From: a bacterium
GTDB lineage: Bacteria; Ratteibacteria; UBA8468; B48-G9; JAFGKM01
Length of the DNA: 10,611 nt
NCBI GenBank assembly: GCA_035371905.1
Contig: DAORXQ010000061.1
Coordinates: 1 to 10,611, forward strand
Direction of reading: 5' to 3'
Below, one piece after another: positions 1-6,323 of the stretch. The number at the start of each line of letters is the position of its first letter. Position 1 is the stretch's first letter. The translations under genes were made by a program, and so were the position numbers. The notes under the pieces are model-generated. The model did no database searches, had not been told where the DNA came from, and saw only the letters and a program-made list of their open reading frames with translations.

Positions 1-1
1 A

Positions 2-61
2 AAAACGCCAGAAAAAACACTTGGAATTTTTCAAATTCCAGTGTTTTATACCTGTAGTTGA
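2..61 (+). CDS. possible 3' end of a plus-strand gene cut by the window edge
   Basis: Plus-strand frame 2 is open from the window edge for 19 codons to a TGA at 59-61. The peptide begins KTPEK and ends in FYTCS, a plausible soluble protein C-terminus. No family can be assigned from so little. Nothing beyond the open frame supports it: frame 1 is also open here, up to a TAG at 55-57, and a strong hairpin occupies most of the same bases. If real, it would converge with the minus-strand URO-D-like gene ending at 87. I list it so the left edge is not left blank. Confidence 0.2.
   Translation, partial: KTPEKTLGIFQIPVFYTCS
14..47 (-). terminator. intrinsic terminator hairpin, best for the minus strand
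   Basis: AAAACACT (14-21) pairs perfectly with AGTGTTTT (40-47), and GGAATTT (23-29) pairs with AAATTCC (33-39). This leaves one bulged T at 22 and a 3-nt loop, a 15-bp stem. Read on the minus strand, the stem ends in TTTT and continues TT, then CTGGCG and TTTTT, which resembles a Rho-independent terminator. It lies about 40 bp beyond the stop of the URO-D-like gene. On the plus strand the tail is only TTTT followed by ATACC, so it may work in both directions but less well that way. The stem is seen directly; termination is inferred. Confidence 0.6.
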
Positions 62-86
62 GCAAGTTTTACGGTTTAAGGTACTT

Positions 87-1181
87 TTAAATTTTAAAAC
101 TATATCCTTCTTCAAGCATAATTATAAAATTTTCTGGTGGTATATAATTTGCTATAGAATTTCCAGAACCGAGTATATAACCTGAACCCGCACATTTCTC
201 AAGGATTTTTCTAATATATTTTCTTAAATCATTTTCCTTCAATGTACACAACTTTCCGATATCAACTCCTCCTATTATTCCAATTTTCTCTCCATATTTC
301 TCCTTGAACTTCCAGACAGGTAATATTTCATCTTCAAAAGAATGTTTAGCATCAATCTCAACCTCATTTATTAAGTCATCCATAATTGGTTCAATATTTC
401 CGCAGGAGTGTAAGACATAAATTTTTCCATTTTGATGGGCAAGTTCTGAAAGTTTTTTATGCCATGGAAGAATATATTTTTTGAAAAATTCTGGTGGTAA
501 AAGCATTTGTGTTTTAAATCCCATATCATCTCCTTGAAAAATCCCTATAATTTTTTCTTTTTCAATAAACTTTTTAGTTGCTTTATATATTATTTCTCCA
601 ATTTTTTCAGAAGTTTTCTTTACAATTTCTTCATTATCATAAATTAAATAACATAGATTTTCAAAACCAAATAAAAACATTAAGGTCTCAAAAATTCCCT
701 GAGAAATACATAGAAAAATACCCATATTTTCAGGTAAAATTTCGGAGAGATATTCATAAACCCAGATATCTACCTTTTCAGGTTCAGGCCAGGTATAATT
801 TTCAAAATCATTCCAGTTTTTTATAACACCTTCTTTTTCCTCAGCCCATTTTCTTTTGCCTTTTGAGAACAGAGAAGTATCATCTGTTTCTCTTTTCGGT
901 ATTTCAAATTTTAGGTTTGAAGTAAATCTGAAATCAGAACTTAATCTTATTGTGTCAAATCCAAGTTTGTAATATAAATTTACAACATTTTGAATTGCTT
1001 TTTTCTGTGTTTCATAATCAATGGGTTCAATCCATTTTATTCCAAAATAATCTTCCAATAAAAATTTTAGAATTTCTTTATCAATATGTAGTTCCGCACA
1101 ATGTATTCTACTTCCCTTAACTTCTCTTAAAAGAACTTTTTTAAAATCATTTAAATCTGGTTCAGGAAATTTTATTTTCAT
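87..1181 (-). CDS. URO-D superfamily protein (uroporphyrinogen decarboxylase / cobamide methyltransferase-like), substrate unknown
   Basis: This 364-aa protein has the C-terminal half of the URO-D fold: GDDMGFKTQMLLPPEFF (about 217-233), the core HSCGN (258-262), IGIIGGVDIG (300-309) and the tail GSGNSIANYIPPENF (338-352). It is near the family's usual length. HxCG matches two zinc ligands of the MtaA/MtbA methylcobamide methyltransferase branch, but the third ligand, a Cys expected near 338-343, is replaced by GSGNSI. C330 is nearby but displaced. I see no N-terminal arginine pair like that of true HemE, so a haem role is unlikely. Paralogues of this kind are often tied to corrinoid or methyl transfer, or remain uncharacterised. 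There is no corrinoid protein or haem gene beside it. The start at 1181 fits the family N-terminus (PEPDLNDFKKVLL). No Shine-Dalgarno is visible, and the gene may be read from a leaderless mRNA. Confidence 0.85.
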   Translation of the reverse strand: MKIKFPEPDLNDFKKVLLREVKGSRIHCAELHIDKEILKFLLEDYFGIKWIEPIDYETQKKAIQNVVNLYYKLGFDTIRLSSDFRFTSNLKFEIPKRETDDTSLFSKGKRKWAEEKEGVIKNWNDFENYTWPEPEKVDIWVYEYLSEILPENMGIFLCISQGIFETLMFLFGFENLCYLIYDNEEIVKKTSEKIGEIIYKATKKFIEKEKIIGIFQGDDMGFKTQMLLPPEFFKKYILPWHKKLSELAHQNGKIYVLHSCGNIEPIMDDLINEVEIDAKHSFEDEILPVWKFKEKYGEKIGIIGGVDIGKLCTLKENDLRKYIRKILEKCAGSGYILGSGNSIANYIPPENFIIMLEEGYSFKI

Positions 1182-1210
1182 TTGAAACTATTATACAGGA
1201 TTAAAATAAT
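1182..1210 (+). promoter_or_regulatory. candidate promoter of the 130-aa gene, overlapping the divergent one
   Basis: On the plus strand TTGAAA (1182-1187, 5 of 6), a 17-nt spacer and AATAAT (1205-1210, 5 of 6) precede the ATG at 1228. The expected start of transcription is near 1217, about 11 bases ahead of the ATG. The only purine-rich motif, AAGG at 1211-1214, would lie upstream of that and is too far from the ATG to act as a normal ribosome site. The element sits in a 46-bp spacer shared with the divergent gene, so the two promoters would compete for polymerase. Confidence 0.4.
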
Positions 1211-1218
1211 AAGGTAAA
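1190..1218 (-). promoter_or_regulatory. candidate promoter of the URO-D-like gene, near-leaderless
   Basis: On the minus strand there is a perfect -10 TATAAT (bases 1190-1195), a 17-nt spacer and a -35-like TTTACC (1213-1218; 4 of 6 to TTGACA). Only 8 bases separate the -10 from the ATG at 1179-1181, so transcription would begin at or next to the start codon. That agrees with the absence of a Shine-Dalgarno. It overlaps the opposing promoter-like element. The motifs are seen; the activity is inferred, and AT-rich DNA yields such matches by chance. Confidence 0.45.
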
Positions 1219-1227
1219 ATTAAAAAA

Positions 1228-1620
1228 ATGGAAAAGGAAATAAAAAGATATAGAATAAGACCAAAAACTTACCTGTGTTTAACTCCTGAAGAAGCAATTA
1301 CAACTGGAATAAGTACAGGAGAACAAATAATTGAGGAATTAATACTTGTTAGAGAATTTACACTTTCTGCTTATATGTATGGAGTTACAAGAAACCTGCC
1401 AGAAGAAGAATTAAAAAAAATGAAAGTAGAAGAGAGGGGAGAGAAATTATTTGAAAGCAGGAAAGAAGCTATAAATTATCTAAAAGAAAAAGGAGAAAAA
1501 TTTTTTTCTCTTTATATAGTTAAAGAAACAAGAATGTTTCCGAGAGAAGAAATAAAATGGGATGAAACAGAAAAATCAATTGAGGATTTTCTGTCCCAGT
1601 TAAAAGAATTTGAAAAATAA
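1228..1620 (+). CDS. unrecognised 130-aa protein
   Basis: I do not recognise a family. The protein is soluble and highly charged (rich in Lys and Glu), with no signal peptide or membrane segment. A mixed N-terminal part (YRIRPKTYLCLTPEEAITTGIS, about 8-29) contains its one Cys, C17. A helical stretch follows, then an amphipathic Glu/Lys-rich middle (55-90), a short FFSLYIVKE segment (92-100) that looks like a beta strand, and an acidic helical tail. Codon use matches the neighbours and the frame is uninterrupted, so it is probably a real gene. It diverges from the URO-D-like gene and lies 84 bp ahead of the permease, which has its own Shine-Dalgarno; co-transcription is possible but unproven. 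No good Shine-Dalgarno precedes its ATG. Confidence 0.75.
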   Translation: MEKEIKRYRIRPKTYLCLTPEEAITTGISTGEQIIEELILVREFTLSAYMYGVTRNLPEEELKKMKVEERGEKLFESRKEAINYLKEKGEKFFSLYIVKETRMFPREEIKWDETEKSIEDFLSQLKEFEK

Positions 1621-1639
1621 AACTTAATAAATTCTGAGG

Positions 1640-1667
1640 TTTCTAAAAAAATTTTTGAAAGTTTTTT
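1640..1667 (+). terminator. weak hairpin with T-run between the 130-aa gene and the permease
   Basis: TTTC (1640-1643) and GAAA (1657-1660) flank an AAAA/TTTT inner stem with a bulged T. The hairpin is followed by G and six Ts (1662-1667). The order stem then T-run is that of a Rho-independent terminator about 20 bp after the stop of the 130-aa gene, but the stem has only one G-C pair and would be unstable. It may be a partial terminator or simple AT-rich sequence. Confidence 0.22.
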
Positions 1668-1704
1668 GTAAATTTAAAATATTTTCTTAAAACAGGAGAA
1701 TTAA

Positions 1705-3027
1705 ATGATTGAGAAATATTTTAAATTCAGAGAAAGGGGCACGGATTTAAAAACAGAAATTATCGCAGGAATTACAACTTTTATAACAATGGCATATATA
1801 ATTTTTGTCCAGCCAGCGGTTTTATCACAAGGAGGAATGGATTTTGGAGCAGTTATGGTAGCAACATGTTTTTCATCCGCAATTGCGACTTTAATTATGG
1901 GTTTATATGCAAATTATCCAATTGCTCTTGCTCCTGGTATGGGAGAAAATTTTTATTTTGTTTATACTGTTATTCTTGGAATGGGCATTGCATGGCAAAA
2001 GGTTCTTGGAGCAGTTTTTATTTCTGGTATTCTTTTTATAATTCTTTCTCTCTGGAAAGTAAGAGAAAAACTTGTTGAGAATGTCCCTTCTTCTTTACAA
2101 TGTGGAATAGCAGGTGGAATTGGTTTATTTATTGCATTAATTGGGTTTATACAGAGTGGAATTGTCCAGAAGGGCGGAGTTGTTTTAACAATGGGTAATA
2201 TTTATCAAAAAGAAGTAATTTTGTCAATAATCGGACTTATAATAATGGGGACTCTTATGGCTTTAAAGGTAAAGGGAAACATTTTAATTGGAATGATTAT
2301 AACTGCAATAATAGGAATTTGTTCAGGAATAATAAAGTATGAGGGGATAATTGGGAAAATTCCTTCTATTGCTCCAACATTCATGAAACTTGATGTTATT
2401 GGTGCTTTAAGAGAAGGGATTTTTACAGTAATTTTCGTTTTTCTTTTTATGGATTTATTTGATACTGTTGGAACAGCAATAGGAGTTGGAGAGGCGGGTG
2501 GATTTATAAAAAATGGGAAATTCCCAAAGGTTGAGAGAGTTTTATTATCAGATGCAGTAGGAACTGTTGTTGGTGCAATTTTTGGGACAAGTACAGTGAC
2601 AAGTTATATTGAAAGTGCAAGTGGAATATCTGTTGGAGGGAGGACTGGTTTTGCTTCTGTAATCACTGCAGTTTTGTTTTTACTCTCTTTATTTTTCTAT
2701 CCTTTTGTAAAGATGATTGGGACAGGAATTCAAACAGTTGGTGGTATAACCTTATATCCTGTAACAGCACCTGCTTTAATTATTGTTGGAAGTTTAATAA
2801 TACCAACTATAAGAAAAATAAAATGGGATGACCCAACAGAATCAATTCCTGCCTTTCTTTCCTTTGTTGGAATTCCTTTCACATATAACATAGGAGAAGG
2901 AATTGCTTTTGGATTTATATCCTATTTCCTTTTAAAACTTTTCACAGGTAAATACAGAAATTTAAATCCTGTTGTTATTATTGTTGCAGTTGCTTTCATT
3001 TTAAGATTTATTCTTTTAAAAAATTAA
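1705..3027 (+). CDS. NCS2-family (AzgA-like) purine/nucleobase permease
   Basis: An integral inner-membrane protein of 440 aa with many hydrophobic helices, predicted to import hypoxanthine, guanine or adenine by proton symport, as in the AzgA/PbuG/GhxP branch. Family motifs in order: TEIIAGITTFITMAYIIFV (17-35), the GLYANYPIALAPGMG helix (66-80), FMDLFDTVGT (248-257), GTSTVTSYIES (294-304), GGRTG (311-315) and IPAFLSFVGIPFTYNIGEGI (381-400). The length is usual for the branch. One oddity: after APGMG the family normally has LNAFF, part of the substrate-side region, but here ENFYF (81-85) is found, so the substrate may differ. The start at 1705 is set by AGGAG at 1694-1698, 6 bases upstream. 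No purine salvage enzyme is adjacent, so the exact substrate is open. Confidence 0.92.
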   Translation: MIEKYFKFRERGTDLKTEIIAGITTFITMAYIIFVQPAVLSQGGMDFGAVMVATCFSSAIATLIMGLYANYPIALAPGMGENFYFVYTVILGMGIAWQKVLGAVFISGILFIILSLWKVREKLVENVPSSLQCGIAGGIGLFIALIGFIQSGIVQKGGVVLTMGNIYQKEVILSIIGLIIMGTLMALKVKGNILIGMIITAIIGICSGIIKYEGIIGKIPSIAPTFMKLDVIGALREGIFTVIFVFLFMDLFDTVGTAIGVGEAGGFIKNGKFPKVERVLLSDAVGTVVGAIFGTSTVTSYIESASGISVGGRTGFASVITAVLFLLSLFFYPFVKMIGTGIQTVGGITLYPVTAPALIIVGSLIIPTIRKIKWDDPTESIPAFLSFVGIPFTYNIGEGIAFGFISYFLLKLFTGKYRNLNPVVIIVAVAFILRFILLKN

Positions 3028-3071
3028 AATTATTTTACTTCCCATTTTTTAATTAATGAAACTTTTCTAAG

Positions 3072-3077
3072 TATATT
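3072..3077 (+). promoter_or_regulatory. possible -10 element for the 101-aa gene
   Basis: TATATT (5 of 6 to TATAAT) lies 29 bases before the ATG at 3107. It would give a short leader carrying the Shine-Dalgarno GGGAG (3095-3099, 7 bases before the ATG). No convincing -35 is found at the proper distance (TTAATT at 3049-3054 is poor). The spacing is sensible but the match alone is weak in such AT-rich DNA. Confidence 0.22.
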
Positions 3078-3106
3078 TTCGTCTAAATAAAAAAGGGAGA
3101 TAAAAA

Positions 3107-3412
3107 ATGACTTGCTGGTTTTTTGATAGAGGTGGGAATTCTCTGAAAGATGCAGTAATAATATATGCTGACAGTTTTGTTGAAAGGATAGGTATTATAT
3201 TTGATTATTTGAGTTTAAAACATGGAAAGATAGGTTCTGACTGGAGAGTTTTCAGTATTCAACGAATTCGTGATAAAGATAGAAATTACGAAATCTGGAG
3301 TATAGAAATTTATAAAGAAAGAAAGATAAAGGAGATTAAGACATATTATTTTGAAATTTCAGGAGTTAAAAATTCAAAAAAAACTGAAACTTTTTTTAAG
3401 TTCCTTTCCTGA
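3107..3412 (+). CDS. unrecognised 101-aa protein
   Basis: No family is recognised. The protein is small and basic (many Lys, Arg), with no signal peptide or clear membrane helix. It begins MTCWFFDRGGNSLKDAVIIY and carries a hydrophobic/aromatic pattern. Alternating strands are suggested around DWRVFSIQRI (44-53), YEIWSIEIYKE (60-70) and IKTYYFEISG (77-86), which would fit a small beta-rich fold. A clear Shine-Dalgarno (GGGAG at 3095-3099) supports the start. It lies 79 bp after the permease on the same strand and ends 17 bp from the convergent hom stop. A role with the permease cannot be claimed. Confidence that it is a gene rests on the ribosome site, its uninterrupted frame and ordinary composition. 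Confidence 0.7.
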   Translation: MTCWFFDRGGNSLKDAVIIYADSFVERIGIIFDYLSLKHGKIGSDWRVFSIQRIRDKDRNYEIWSIEIYKERKIKEIKTYYFEISGVKNSKKTETFFKFLS

Positions 3413-3429
3413 ATAAAAATTGAATCTTT

Positions 3430-4722
3430 CTACATAAGGTCTTCTTCAACTCTTATAAAAACAGTGGGATTTTTTATTACATCCAGTTTATCTATTTCCT
3501 TTATTGCTTTTTTTACATTTTTTTCCTTTGCTTTATGAGTTAGCATTACTATAGGAACCGCTTTTTCTGGATTGTCCTGTTTTTGAATTACAGATAAAAT
3601 ACTTATATCATTATCTCCAAGAATTTTTGCTATTTTTGCAAGAACTCCAGGTTTATCAATTGCTGTAAATCTGAAATAATATTTTGTTTCAATTTCTTCA
3701 AATGGTTTTAAAGAGATGATATCTTCTGACACAAAATTTTCTTTAACAAAACCTTCAGAAACAATCTTTTTACTTATATCCACAACGTCACCTATTACAG
3801 AACTAGTTGCTGCATTTCCTCCTGCTCCTTCTCCATAAAAAAGTGATTTTCCAATTAAATCACCTTCAACATAAACAGCATTATTAACACCTTCAACTAG
3901 AGATAAAAGATGAGTTTTTGGAAGCAGAGCAGGGTGAACTCTTATTTCTATTTGATTTTTTTCTTTTCTACATACTCCAAGCAGTTTAATTCTATACCCA
4001 AAATCACTCGCAAATTTTATATCAATTGTTTGTATTTTATCTATTCCTTCAACATAAATTTCTTCAGCAGAAAAAAGTTCTCCATAGGTGATGTATGTAA
4101 GTATTAAAATTTTGTGAAGGGTGTCATAACCTTTTATGTCAAGAGTTGGGTCTGCTTCCGCATATCCAAGTTTTTTTGCTTCCTCAATCCCTTTTTCAAA
4201 ATCAATTCCCTTATGATACATTTCTGAAAGGATATAATTTGTTGTTCCATTAAGTATACCAAGAATTTTTGTTATTTTATTTCCTGTAAAACTTTCTTTT
4301 AATGCTTTTATAATTGGTATTGCTCCTGCAACACTTCCTTCAAAACCAATATATACATTTTTTTCTTTCGCTTTTTTAAATAATTCCTTTCCATATTTTG
4401 ATAATAATGCTTTATTTGCTGTAACAATAGATTTTCCATTTTTAATTGCCTTTGTAACAAATTCGTAAGCATAATCTGTTCCTCCGATTAATTCAACGAC
4501 TATATCAATATTTTTATTTTCAATTATTTCATCAGGGGATTCAGCAGAGATATCTTTAAATTGATTGAGTTTTCCTTTATCCTTATCAAAAACTTTTAAA
4601 ATATTTATCTCAATTCCTGTTTTTTCTTTTATAATATTTTTTCTTGAAATTAATTTTTTTATAAAACTTGAACCAACAGTTCCACAACCAATAACTCCAA
4701 TATTAATAGATTTTTTTTTCAT
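3430..4722 (-). CDS. hom: homoserine dehydrogenase with C-terminal ACT domain
   Basis: The enzyme reduces aspartate semialdehyde to homoserine with NAD(P)H, feeding threonine and methionine synthesis in the cytoplasm. At 430 aa it is the usual monofunctional length. The NAD(P) Rossmann motif GVIGCGTVG is at 9-17, and TANKALL (101-107) holds the conserved Lys 104. FEGSVAGAIPIIKAL (127-141), ILNGTTNYIL (156-165) and LGYAEADPTLDIKGYDTLHK (185-204) follow, with D200 and K204 in the positions of the catalytic Asp and Lys. GEGAGGNAATSSV (297-309) matches the family loop, except that the usual Pro is Ala. The ACT domain (about 349-424, FRFTAIDKPGVLAKIAKIL) usually gives feedback control by threonine. 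Its ATG lies 3 bases after the upstream stop with little Shine-Dalgarno, so translation is probably coupled. Nine As follow the ATG. Confidence 0.96.
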   Translation of the reverse strand: MKKKSINIGVIGCGTVGSSFIKKLISRKNIIKEKTGIEINILKVFDKDKGKLNQFKDISAESPDEIIENKNIDIVVELIGGTDYAYEFVTKAIKNGKSIVTANKALLSKYGKELFKKAKEKNVYIGFEGSVAGAIPIIKALKESFTGNKITKILGILNGTTNYILSEMYHKGIDFEKGIEEAKKLGYAEADPTLDIKGYDTLHKILILTYITYGELFSAEEIYVEGIDKIQTIDIKFASDFGYRIKLLGVCRKEKNQIEIRVHPALLPKTHLLSLVEGVNNAVYVEGDLIGKSLFYGEGAGGNAATSSVIGDVVDISKKIVSEGFVKENFVSEDIISLKPFEEIETKYYFRFTAIDKPGVLAKIAKILGDNDISILSVIQKQDNPEKAVPIVMLTHKAKEKNVKKAIKEIDKLDVIKNPTVFIRVEEDLM

Positions 4723-4725
4723 TTT

Positions 4726-5457
4726 TCAGTAAAGAGAATTTGGAATTGTATTTTTGTATAGTGATTTAGAAGCAAAAAATAATTCATTCTGTATACTCTG
4801 AACTTTATTTTCTAATTCTTCTTTTCTAATATTTCTTGTTTCTCTCAACTTTTTTGCTTCTGCATAAAATTTTCTACTTAAAAAATAATTATAGGATGGT
4901 TCTATCCCTTTTTTTAATTCATCAAGTGCCTTATCTGCAAGAATAAGTTTAACCTTATATTCATTTTCATAGGTTTTATTAAGAATTTTATTTCTAAGAT
5001 TTAACACTTCTTTTACTGGTGGTATTTTTTTAACTTCAATTCTAACATAAAAATATTTGTAAATGTCTTCATTTTCTCTTTCAAGTTTTTTGAGTTTTGA
5101 AAGATATGTATTAATCTCTATTTTATGAAAAATCTCATTTATTCTATCCGTTGAAAAATTAAATTGCTTTGCCAGGGCAAGTGCTTTTTCAGAAATTTCT
5201 TTTACCTTAATATAATCACCTGCTTTAAAGTATTTTTCCATTTCTGTTAAAAGATTTTCAAATTCTTTTTGTTTTTCTTCAAGTAGTTTTCTCTGTTTTT
5301 CTTTTTCAAGTTCTTCCTGTCTTCTTTTTTCTTCTTCTACCAGTTTTCTTAATTTTTCAGTTTTGTATTTATTATAATAGAACCAACCACCGCCAAGAAT
5401 TCCAAATATCAAGAGTACCATTACAATCTTTTTGATTTTTTTCAATAGTTTTTTCAT
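4726..5457 (-). CDS. membrane-anchored coiled-coil protein of unknown function
   Basis: This 243-aa protein starts with a Lys-rich stretch and one hydrophobic segment (about 11-27, IVMVLLIFGILGGGWFY). That fits an N-terminal membrane anchor, with the rest probably outside the cytoplasmic membrane under the positive-inside rule. A long Glu/Lys/Arg coiled coil follows (about 32-75, LVEEEKRRQEELEKEKQRK), then a helical region with a TPR-like piece (about 73-95: MEKYFKAGDYIKVKEISEKALALA) and more amphipathic helices to the end. I do not recognise a named family; similar proteins are usually labelled hypothetical or TPR-like. The start is fixed by a strong GGAGG (5464-5468) 6 bases before the ATG. 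It lies 77 bp after trpA and 3 bp before hom, so it is probably co-transcribed with hom. A link to amino-acid synthesis is not evident. Confidence 0.8.
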   Translation of the reverse strand: MKKLLKKIKKIVMVLLIFGILGGGWFYYNKYKTEKLRKLVEEEKRRQEELEKEKQRKLLEEKQKEFENLLTEMEKYFKAGDYIKVKEISEKALALAKQFNFSTDRINEIFHKIEINTYLSKLKKLERENEDIYKYFYVRIEVKKIPPVKEVLNLRNKILNKTYENEYKVKLILADKALDELKKGIEPSYNYFLSRKFYAEAKKLRETRNIRKEELENKVQSIQNELFFASKSLYKNTIPNSLY

Positions 5458-5475
5458 AATTTACCTCCAATAATA

Positions 5476-5504
5476 ATTTTACCTTTCCTGATATAACATT
5501 TCAA
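5476..5504 (-). promoter_or_regulatory. promoter-like element between trpA and the coiled-coil gene
   Basis: On the minus strand TTGAAA (bases 5499-5504, 5 of 6) and TAAAAT (5476-5481, 5 of 6) are separated by exactly 17 bases. It could drive the coiled-coil gene and hom apart from trp control. Against it, the expected transcript start (near 5469) touches the Shine-Dalgarno at 5464-5468, leaving almost no leader. The match is seen; function is doubtful. Confidence 0.25.
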
Positions 5505-5534
5505 ATAAAATTTTGGCTTATGTTAATTCTTAAA

Positions 5535-6323
5535 TTAAAATACATTTTTTAATTCTTTTTTAAACTGATAAATCAATTCTTCCACTTCATCTATTTTTCC
5601 ATCTATTATTTTTTGTAAAAAGAAACTACCTATAATTATTCCATCTACATATTCCTTAATCTGTTTTATCTGTTCTTTAGTGGAAATCCCGAAACCAAGA
5701 GCAACTGGAATTTCTTTTAAAGATTTTACTTTTTTTATCACATCAATTATTTCCGGATTTAAACTATCTCGTTGTCCTGTAACTCCTGCAACACTTATAA
5801 AATATATGAAACCATTTGCCATTCTGGTTATTTTTTTCATTCTTTTTTCAGAAGTAAATGGCGTTAAAAAATAAATTAGATTCATCTCTCTTTTTTTCAA
5901 AATTTCTTTAATTTCAAAACTTTCTTCATATGGCAGGTCAGGTATAATTAAACCAGAAACCCCACATTCAACACATCTATCAGCAAATTTTTCAATTCCA
6001 TATCTGTAAACAGGATTAAAATAAGTCATAAAAAGATAGGGTATATTCATTTCATTTTTAAGTATTTTAGCAAGTTCAAAACATTTATTAGTATTCATTC
6101 CATTTTCAAGTGCCTTTGCTGATGTATATTGAATTACAGGTCCATCTGCGATTGGGTCAGAAAAAGGTATTCCTATTTCAATTATATCAGCACCTTTTTC
6201 AGCACTTTTTTTAATGATTTCAATTGAATTCTCAAAAGAAGGAAATCCAGCAGTAAAATATAAAATCAGTGCTTTCTCTTTTTTTATCTTCAATTCTTTA
6301 AATTTTTTTTCAATCTGTGTCAT
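5535..6323 (-). CDS. trpA: tryptophan synthase alpha chain
   Basis: TrpA cleaves indole-3-glycerol phosphate to indole and glyceraldehyde 3-phosphate, passing indole to the beta chain of the alpha2beta2 complex. The 262-aa protein is a full-length TIM barrel. The signature IEIGIPFSDPIADGP spans 48-62 and holds both catalytic residues at the numbering of the Salmonella enzyme, E49 and D60. GLIIPDLPYEE (124-134), FISVAGVTGQRDSL (175-188; usual SVTGVTG, here Ala for Thr), the phosphate loop VALGFGIST (207-215) and IIIGSFF (229-235) follow. It overlaps trpB1 by 4 bases (ATGA), and AAGGTG (6328-6333) serves as ribosome site, so it is coupled to TrpB1, its natural partner. It is the last trp gene before a 77-bp gap. 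Nothing suggests loss of function. Confidence 0.97.
   Translation of the reverse strand: MTQIEKKFKELKIKKEKALILYFTAGFPSFENSIEIIKKSAEKGADIIEIGIPFSDPIADGPVIQYTSAKALENGMNTNKCFELAKILKNEMNIPYLFMTYFNPVYRYGIEKFADRCVECGVSGLIIPDLPYEESFEIKEILKKREMNLIYFLTPFTSEKRMKKITRMANGFIYFISVAGVTGQRDSLNPEIIDVIKKVKSLKEIPVALGFGISTKEQIKQIKEYVDGIIIGSFFLQKIIDGKIDEVEELIYQFKKELKNVF

Noticed and set aside
87..1181. Annotation as hemE, uroporphyrinogen decarboxylase
   Set aside because: The HemE N-terminal arginine motif is absent and no haem genes are nearby; only superfamily membership is supported.
1655..1683. TTGAAA and AATATT as a promoter for the NCS2 permease
   Set aside because: The -10 matches only 4 of 6 and the start would fall almost on the Shine-Dalgarno; AT-rich background explains it.
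3376..3396. A-run/T-run inverted repeat near the end of the 101-aa gene, considered as a bidirectional terminator
   Set aside because: The stem is made only of A-T pairs and lies inside coding sequence; convergent genes here may share some terminator but this is not a convincing one.
4711..4719. Run of nine As just after the hom start codon, a possible phase-variation tract
   Set aside because: Runs of this length are expected in DNA this AT-rich and the encoded MKKKS start is ordinary; nothing else suggests switching.
5523..5538. Inverted repeat TTAATT/AATTAA at the trpA stop, considered as a terminator
   Set aside because: A 6-bp all-AT stem with no following T-run would not terminate transcription.
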